NCBI GenBank assembly: GCA_003054695.1 | Contig: QAZA01000001.1 | Location: 161,092-225,091, forward strand | DNA: 64,000 bases | Source: Verrucomicrobia bacterium LW23 | GTDB lineage: Bacteria > Verrucomicrobiota > Verrucomicrobiia > Methylacidiphilales > UBA1321 | Direction: 5' to 3' | Shown here: one piece after another, positions 59,686 through 64,000 of the stretch | How positions within the stretch are numbered: position 1 is the first letter of the stretch | Layout: each line of letters begins with the position of its first letter | The notes under the pieces: generated by a model | Seen by the model: only the letters and a program-made list of their open reading frames with translations | Told to the model about the DNA's origin: nothing | The model's database searches: none | Translations under genes and position numbers: made by a program

Positions 59686-59880
59686 TCACTTCGGAGGAAA
59701 GCGAAAAAAGCATGAGATTGCAGAAGAGAGTGAGAACCCGGTCGACGGGCCCGCGTTTGACGCGGGGTAAGCATATATCGCGCCGCTCACCGTTGTAAAG
59801 GGCGGAAAGCGCGATGGCTGAACCATTTGCCTGCATTTTTGGCCCCGGCGGCGCGGCGCGGAGTGCGGGAGGGCAGGGGA

Positions 59881-60486
59881 TTACTGCTCGTACCAGGTGT
59901 TCAGCTTGTCGTCGCAGTCCAGGTTAATCATGATCCACGTGGTGTTGGGCTTGTAATAAACAAAGCGCCACCGCAGCGGCTGCATCTCCGAGTAGGAGAG
60001 GTACGTCAGCACAATAATGCGGCTGCCCAGGCGGCGGTGGTCGTACAGCTCCGCGGCGGTAACGCGGCCGTACAGGCCCAGGGCGGTGCCGGTGCGCTGA
60101 ATCAGCGCATCCACCTGCTCGCGCTGCTCGCGAATACGCGTGTTGCGAAGGAGAATGTCGTACGCCTTGATGGAGTTGCCCTGCTTCAGCTCCGTAAAAA
60201 AGCCGACGATGGCCTCCGCCACCTCGGCCGGGGGCGGCGTCGTATCCGGATTGGAGCGCAGCGTGGTGGAGGCCGACAGGCGCCGGGCCTCCGCGCCCTC
60301 CGGGCCGGGAGCCGTGGCCGCAGGGGCCGTGGCCGGCGCTGCCGGGGCGGTGGGGATGGGCGGTTGCGTGGGCATGCGCGGTGCCGGGGCAACCTGGGCC
60401 AGCACGGCGGTAGGGGCGATGGGCGATAGTAGCAGCGCAACGGCAAGCGCAAGCCATGTATGCGGTGGGGAAAACCTGGTCATCAT
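59881..60486 (-). CDS. Exported protein of unknown function
   Basis: The 201-residue protein has a signal peptide (WLALAVALLLSPIAPTAVLA), a Pro/Ala-rich linker of about 35 residues, and a compact domain (AEAIVGFFTELKQGNSIKAY; LYDHRRLGSRIIVLTYLSYS; RWRFVYYKPNTTWIMINLDC). The domain resembles NTF2-like or DUF4019-type periplasmic domains in layout, but I cannot assign it firmly. Confidence 0.65.
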   Translation of the reverse strand: MMTRFSPPHTWLALAVALLLSPIAPTAVLAQVAPAPRMPTQPPIPTAPAAPATAPAATAPGPEGAEARRLSASTTLRSNPDTTPPPAEVAEAIVGFFTELKQGNSIKAYDILLRNTRIREQREQVDALIQRTGTALGLYGRVTAAELYDHRRLGSRIIVLTYLSYSEMQPLRWRFVYYKPNTTWIMINLDCDDKLNTWYEQ

Positions 60487-60598
60487 AAATAATGTGATAA
60501 GAGGTGCAGCTTAGTCGAAAATCGCGGCGTTGTCATACAGGAAGAATGGTAGTTTCACACCCCCGCGCCCGCGCTCGTCCGCCCCAGGGGTAATCGCA

Positions 60599-60627
60599 TT
60601 GACAACGCTGCTTCTTGCCGGTTTACG
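60599..60627 (+). promoter_or_regulatory. Putative promoter of the small membrane-protein gene
   Basis: TTGACA at 60599-60604, a 17-base spacer, then TTTACG at 60622-60627. It lies about 30 bases upstream of the ATG at 60657. The -10 box is only a moderate match. Confidence 0.4.
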
Positions 60628-60656
60628 AAAGCCGCGTCATCTGCTAAGCAGAGTGC

Positions 60657-60827
60657 ATGGTTGCTGTGGGGATATTTCTGGCAAGTACACTGGGCAAAGT
60701 CCTGGTGTATATCGTTGTCTATCATAACTTTGGGCAAAGGTGGGCTTACATCTGCCTGGCGCTGATGGCGGTGCTTGCCCTTATGGAATTTGTGCAGCTC
60801 TTTCGCCAGCTCAGCAAAAAGAAGTAA
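60657..60827 (+). CDS. Small two-helix membrane protein (56 residues)
   Basis: The ATG at 60657 opens a 56-codon frame. The product has two hydrophobic helices (VAVGIFLASTLGKVLVYIVV and AYICLALMAVLALMEFVQLF) around a short YHNFGQRW loop, and ends with a basic QLSKKK, which suggests a cytoplasmic C-terminus. A promoter-like sequence lies upstream. There is no strong ribosome-binding site. I recognise no family. The hydrophobic pattern and charge placement make a real gene more likely than chance. Confidence 0.5.
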   Translation: MVAVGIFLASTLGKVLVYIVVYHNFGQRWAYICLALMAVLALMEFVQLFRQLSKKK

Positions 60828-61234
60828 GCCAAATGACTGCAACGTGGCGATCTTTCCGTCCCTGGCGTTAAAAACTCACCTCGCCATTCATCGAACAGAC
60901 TTTTACCGCCAGCTACGGAAAGGGGAGTCCCCGGTAAATCTCTGCAGGTGGCGAAAATCTGCATTTGCCCTGCTCTGGCTTATCCGGTAAGTTGCTCCCC
61001 AGCCCCACACCTCTTGCGGATGTTACGCCTTGCGGCACCCCGCCTGACCAGGCACTCCCGACCCCCATCAGCAGGGCGGCGCGCTATGGCAGGTGCTCGC
61101 TTTGCGTTCATTACCAAAGCCGCGGCAGCCGGGGTATTACCTACAGGATGAGCAAGCAACCGGAACCCAACAGTGGCCCACTTGGCGTGGGTTAGTCTGG
61201 ACTTTTTATCCATTTGAGTATAAATAGTACGCCC
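60828..61234. other. Intergenic region upstream of the HtrA-like gene
   Basis: About 400 bases without a convincing gene. A TATAAA box at 61219-61224 is close to the ATG at 61235, which would leave a very short leader. I see no repeat or RNA. Confidence 0.4.
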
Positions 61235-62584
61235 ATGCTGCTCGCGCCGCACTCCTTCGCCCCTGCCGATCCCACGCTGTCCCTCCCGGCTCGGAAATCC
61301 CCTCGATCCACCGCTGCCGCCATCCATCAGCCGCCCCTCCACGCCCGCACCCACACGGTGCTGCGCGCCCTGGCCATGCTGATGGCCCTGCTGGCCGGCG
61401 GCGCCTCCCTGTCCCTGCTGTCCCCGGCCACCGCCGCCGCCGGCGTGTTCGAGGAGATTGGCAAAGAGGTGAACGAGATTTACCAGCGCACCCGGCCTGG
61501 CATCCTTAAAGTGCGCAGCGAAGGCATGGTTACGCTGGCCGGCAGCGGCTTTTTTATCGACGACAAAGGCACCATCCTCACGGCCGATGCGATCCTGGGC
61601 GCCAACCAGGTCATCACCGTGGATTACAATGGCGTGCGCATGCAGGCGCAGGTGCTGGGGCGCGATCGCCGCAGCGGCATCGCCATGCTGCGTATCGACG
61701 CGCAAAACACCCCGGCGCTCACCTTCGGCAAGGCGGCGGACCTGGGGCCGGGGCGCGCGGTCATCATCATTGGCTACCCGCTGAATATGGCGGCGGCCCC
61801 CAGCTTCGGCTTCATCTCGGGCGTCGACTTCCGCTACATGAACCGCATTTTCGCCACCTCGCACATACGCGCGGCGGTGCCGATCATGGCCGGGCAGGTA
61901 GGCGGGCCGATGCTCAACACCAGCGGCGAGGTCGTCGGCATGGTCATCACCGCCATCGACGACGGCCGCGGCGTGTACGCGCTGCCCAGCGAGGCCATGA
62001 CCAAAATGGTGGGCGATTTCCGCCAGTTTAAGGAAGGCCGCCACGGCTGGGTAGGCGTAGGCGTGGTGGAGCGCAAAGGCGAAGACGGCCGCAGCCACAT
62101 CTCCATCTCCCACCTGTACGACGGCACGCCCGCCCTGACCAGCGGCCTGAAGCCCGGCGACGAAGTGCTGCGCATCAACAACCGCCCCATCTCCACCGCC
62201 GGCGACGTGCTCGACGCCTCGTTCTTCAGCCAGGTCGGCCAGGACATTACCGTAATTGTCTCGCGGGAAGGCAAGGAGGTAACCTGCCAGTTTACCGTGG
62301 AAGCCCGCCCCACCGCGATGCCCGCCGTCGCCGCCGGCACCCCCGCCCCCGGTGGCTCGACACCCGCCCCCGCCTCGCAGGAAGCCGTCCCCGGCGAGAG
62401 CTCCACCCCCGCCCCCCCCGGCGAAGGCAGCGGCAGCCAGAACAGCCGCCCGCAAACCGGCCCCACCGGCCGAATCGCCACCGGCCCGGATGCACCCGCA
62501 GCCCCCGCCACCGGCGGCACGACAGACGGCGGCGTAATGCCCATCTCCGGCAACGGCAGTACCAACGCCGCGCCAGAGAAGTAG
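61235..62584 (+). CDS. HtrA/Deg-like protein with PDZ domain, catalytic triad lost
   Basis: The 449-residue protein has a membrane-directed N-terminus (LRALAMLMALLAGGASLSLL, near residues 43-62), a trypsin-like domain, one PDZ domain (near 275-350, GLKPGDEVLRINNRPISTAG) and a Pro/Ala/Gly-rich tail. The three active-site positions look replaced. TNNHV is TADAI (near 115), so the His is gone. The Asp region RTDIA is RRSGIA (near 144). GNSGGPL is GQVGGPML (near 219), so the Ser is Val. It is probably a pseudo-protease with a binding or regulatory role in the envelope. A TTG at 61214 could extend it by seven residues. Confidence 0.85.
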   Translation: MLLAPHSFAPADPTLSLPARKSPRSTAAAIHQPPLHARTHTVLRALAMLMALLAGGASLSLLSPATAAAGVFEEIGKEVNEIYQRTRPGILKVRSEGMVTLAGSGFFIDDKGTILTADAILGANQVITVDYNGVRMQAQVLGRDRRSGIAMLRIDAQNTPALTFGKAADLGPGRAVIIIGYPLNMAAAPSFGFISGVDFRYMNRIFATSHIRAAVPIMAGQVGGPMLNTSGEVVGMVITAIDDGRGVYALPSEAMTKMVGDFRQFKEGRHGWVGVGVVERKGEDGRSHISISHLYDGTPALTSGLKPGDEVLRINNRPISTAGDVLDASFFSQVGQDITVIVSREGKEVTCQFTVEARPTAMPAVAAGTPAPGGSTPAPASQEAVPGESSTPAPPGEGSGSQNSRPQTGPTGRIATGPDAPAAPATGGTTDGGVMPISGNGSTNAAPEK

Positions 62585-62788
62585 CATTGGAGTTGCGATT
62601 GAGTTTGCAGCCAGTGAGCAATGTGGGTATGCTGATGTTACCTTGGCTCACTTCTCCTCATGGAAGGGAAACGGCTGGAGACCTATGCTAAGGGGAGGAA
62701 CGCTCATCTTTTTCCGCTGAGCTTGCTTGGGCTTGCGCCTTTTTTACAACATGCTCGCCCTTGATGTGTCTGCCACCCTCTTCTGCCG

Positions 62789-62886
62789 CTTCAATGGGGC
62801 CGCGCTCAGATGAGCGCGGAAGTGTGCAACGTCAAGCAAAACCGCGACACCGACTGGCCGGCTTCAATGGGGCCGCGCTCAGATGA
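62789..62886 (-). CRISPR. CRISPR array remnant: one full repeat, one spacer, one truncated repeat
   Basis: A 36-nt repeat at 62789-62824 begins CTTCAATGGGGCCGCGCTCA and ends GAAGTG; it contains a perfect 9-bp stem, CCGCGCTCA with TGAGCGCGG. A 37-nt spacer follows (62825-62861). The second repeat (62862-62886) stops after its first 25 bases. Read on the minus strand the repeat ends in CCCCATTGAAG, the usual 3' end of many CRISPR repeats, so transcription is probably right to left. A third repeat is at 63849-63884. No cas genes are visible. Confidence 0.85.
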
Positions 62887-63848
62887 CCTGTTGCCTCAAA
62901 AGTTTTGACACTGAAGGTAGCGGTGAGGAGGGGTGTAGAAGAAGGACGTTGACTCAGAAAGGGTGACACCGTCAAAGGAGACGATGTCGATGAGTCAAGG
63001 AGTGAGAGAAGAGTTGCTGCCGCGGATGCGTCAGCGTTATATGGGTCGGGGGAAGGAAGGAAAGAGTCGCTTGCTTGACGAGCTGTGCGAGCAGTTTGGG
63101 TATAGCCGCAAGCATGCGATCAAGTTGATGAGCGGGAAGGTGGGTTGGGGAGGAGAGACAACGGTGAAGAAAGGTCGGCCGTCGCGCTACGGACGGGACG
63201 TGGTGGAGGTGTACGAGCGGCTGTGGCGCCTTGCGGAGCAGGCGTGCGGGAAGCGTCTGGTGGCGCTGCGGGAGCTGTGGCTGCCACACTACCAGAAGCA
63301 TTACGGCAAGCTTTCGGCGGAGCTGCGGCGCAAGGTGCTGGCGATCAGCGCGGCGCAGATCGACCGGCTGCTGGCGCCGTGCAAGGCATCTTCTGGAGCA
63401 CGGGGCAAGTGCGGGACCCGTCCGGGAGGTCTGCTCAAGACGCACATCCCCATCCGCACGGACAACTGGGACATTACCTGTCCCGGCTACCTGGAAGCCG
63501 ACACGGTAGCGCACTGCGGCGCGTCTCTGGAGGGCGACTTTATCTGGAGCGTCACCTACACGGACATCTGCAGTGGCTGGACATGCAACCGCGCGGTGTG
63601 GAACAAGGGCGCCGAGGGCATCGTCGCCGCCACGCGCGAGGTGGAGGCAGCGCTGCCATTTGCGCTGCTGGGCTTTGACTGCGACAACGGCAGCGAGTTC
63701 CTCAACTGGCACCTGGTGCGTTACTTTCAGGAGCGGCCCTCGGGCAAAGCGGTCGGCTTCACCCGATCGCGTCCCTACCACAAGGATGACAACGGCCACG
63801 TGGAGCAGAAGAACTGGACCCACGTACGCCAGTTGCTGGGCTATCCAC
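62887..63848 (+). mobile_element. Insertion sequence fragment inside the CRISPR array (right end missing)
   Basis: The segment starts exactly where the second CRISPR repeat breaks off, with CCTGTTGCCTCAAAAGTTTT, and ends exactly where an intact repeat begins. It carries a DDE transposase gene lacking its 3' end. No matching right-hand inverted repeat is present, so the right end of the element, the rest of repeat 2 and possibly some spacers have been lost. Confidence 0.8.
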
Positions 63849-63934
63849 CTTCAATGGGGCCGCGCTCAGATGAGCGCGGAAGTGTTTTGGTTTCCACAAA
63901 TTCACATAGACCTAGTGCTACGTCCATCTTATAA
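62984..63934 (+). pseudogene. DDE integrase-type transposase, 3' end replaced by CRISPR sequence
   Basis: The start is the ATG at 62984 behind AAAGGAG. The N-terminal part is DNA-binding (SRLLDELCEQFGYSRKHAIK). The rve-type catalytic domain has Asp173 (YLEADTVAHCG), Asp234 (GFDCDNGSEF) and Glu274 (HVEQKNW), so the triad is intact. At about residue 288 (RQLLGY) the transposase sequence stops and the frame continues through the CRISPR repeat as PSMGPRSDERGSV and into flanking DNA to a stop at 63934. The C-terminal 80-100 residues expected for such proteins are absent. It is probably non-functional. The family is an IS481/ISNCY-like group, not settled. Confidence 0.8.
63849..63884 (-). CRISPR. 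Third CRISPR repeat (intact, 36 nt)
   Basis: Identical to the repeat at 62789-62824. The following 24 or so bases (TTTTGGTTTCCACAAATTCA onward) look like the start of a spacer. No further repeat follows in the window, because an IS630-type element begins. Confidence 0.85.
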
Positions 63935-64000
63935 TTGAGGATAGATGGATTTGAGTTTGGTTCTGGCATCTGCGGTTTTGAACTGCCAGTTGACGGCGCG
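63929..64000 (-). CDS. IS630-family transposase, C-terminal end (partial)
   Basis: On the minus strand a frame entering from beyond the window ends with NWQFKTADARTKLKSIYPQL and a TAA at 63929-63931. This WQF-x-T-x-DAR-x-KLK-x-x-YP ending is characteristic of a large IS630 group in Planctomycetes, Verrucomicrobia and others. IS630 elements insert at TA. A TA at about 63907-63908, just inside the spacer-like sequence, is a plausible junction. Only 23 residues are visible. Confidence 0.7.
   Translation of the reverse strand, partial: RAVNWQFKTADARTKLKSIYPQL

Noticed and set aside
62585..62788. Possible further CRISPR repeat or leader to the left of the first repeat
   Set aside because: No copy of the repeat stem or of CTTCAATGGGG is present; the region is more likely the trailer end, since the repeat orientation points the other way.

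Overview
The window is a high-GC chromosomal segment that most likely comes from a Verrucomicrobiota bacterium of the Chthoniobacter/Spartobacteria type. The strongest pointer is four genes matching the Verru_Chthon cassette (proteins A, B, C and D), a set of secreted proteins with prepilin-type N-termini described from Verrucomicrobium and Chthoniobacter. DUF6785-like membrane proteins, FtsX-type exporters and many secreted beta-propeller or fibronectin-type proteins fit the same group. No rRNA gene is present, so the assignment is an inference.

Layout. 0-6 kb is housekeeping: the 3' end of aroB, a polytopic membrane protein, aspS, and an unknown protein with a degenerate SEC-C motif. 6.0-6.2 kb holds the first of two near-identical 162-163 bp palindromic MITEs; the second is at 56.76-56.92 kb. 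6.3-40 kb is one accessory island: two paralogous secreted proteins (tentatively like the YetA/PcRGLX lyase family), an FG-GAP protein, a LacI-family regulator, a seven-gene operon (unknown protein, PqqD-like protein, FtsX permease, ABC ATPase, a 1617-residue fusion of a dead M28-like domain to an FtsX permease, an OPT-like transporter, a second ABC ATPase), Verru_Chthon proteins B and C, a DUF6785 membrane protein, an NHL-propeller protein, and Verru_Chthon proteins A and D.

The island appears to be one regulon. Seven copies of an inverted repeat, ATGCAT-N4-ATGCAT or a close variant, lie in front of its transcription units, including the LacI gene. I saw none in front of genes outside the island. 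My reading is that the LacI-type protein senses a sugar or glycan breakdown product and controls a surface/export system built from a pseudopilin-like cassette, secreted carbohydrate-active-type proteins and a dedicated MacB-like exporter. The arrangement is seen in the sequence; the function is inferred.

40-49 kb carries a carbamoyltransferase fragment, a NarL-type two-component pair, a catabolic-looking set (isochorismatase-like hydrolase, ABM-domain membrane protein, YtcJ-like amidohydrolase, alginate-export-type porin) and tRNA-Leu(CAG). 49-57 kb has a glycosyltransferase, an MFS transporter, a DUF4388 protein and the metK-ahcY methyl-cycle pair. 57-62.6 kb holds small signalling and envelope genes: a cNMP-binding-like protein, a DUF3108 protein, a STAS protein, a 56-residue membrane protein, and an HtrA-like protein that has lost its catalytic triad.

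The last 1.2 kb is a wrecked CRISPR array: 36-nt repeats with a perfect 9-bp stem, one intact spacer, one repeat cut by an insertion sequence whose transposase 3' end is missing and whose reading frame runs into the next repeat, and then the tail of an IS630-type transposase. No cas gene is visible.
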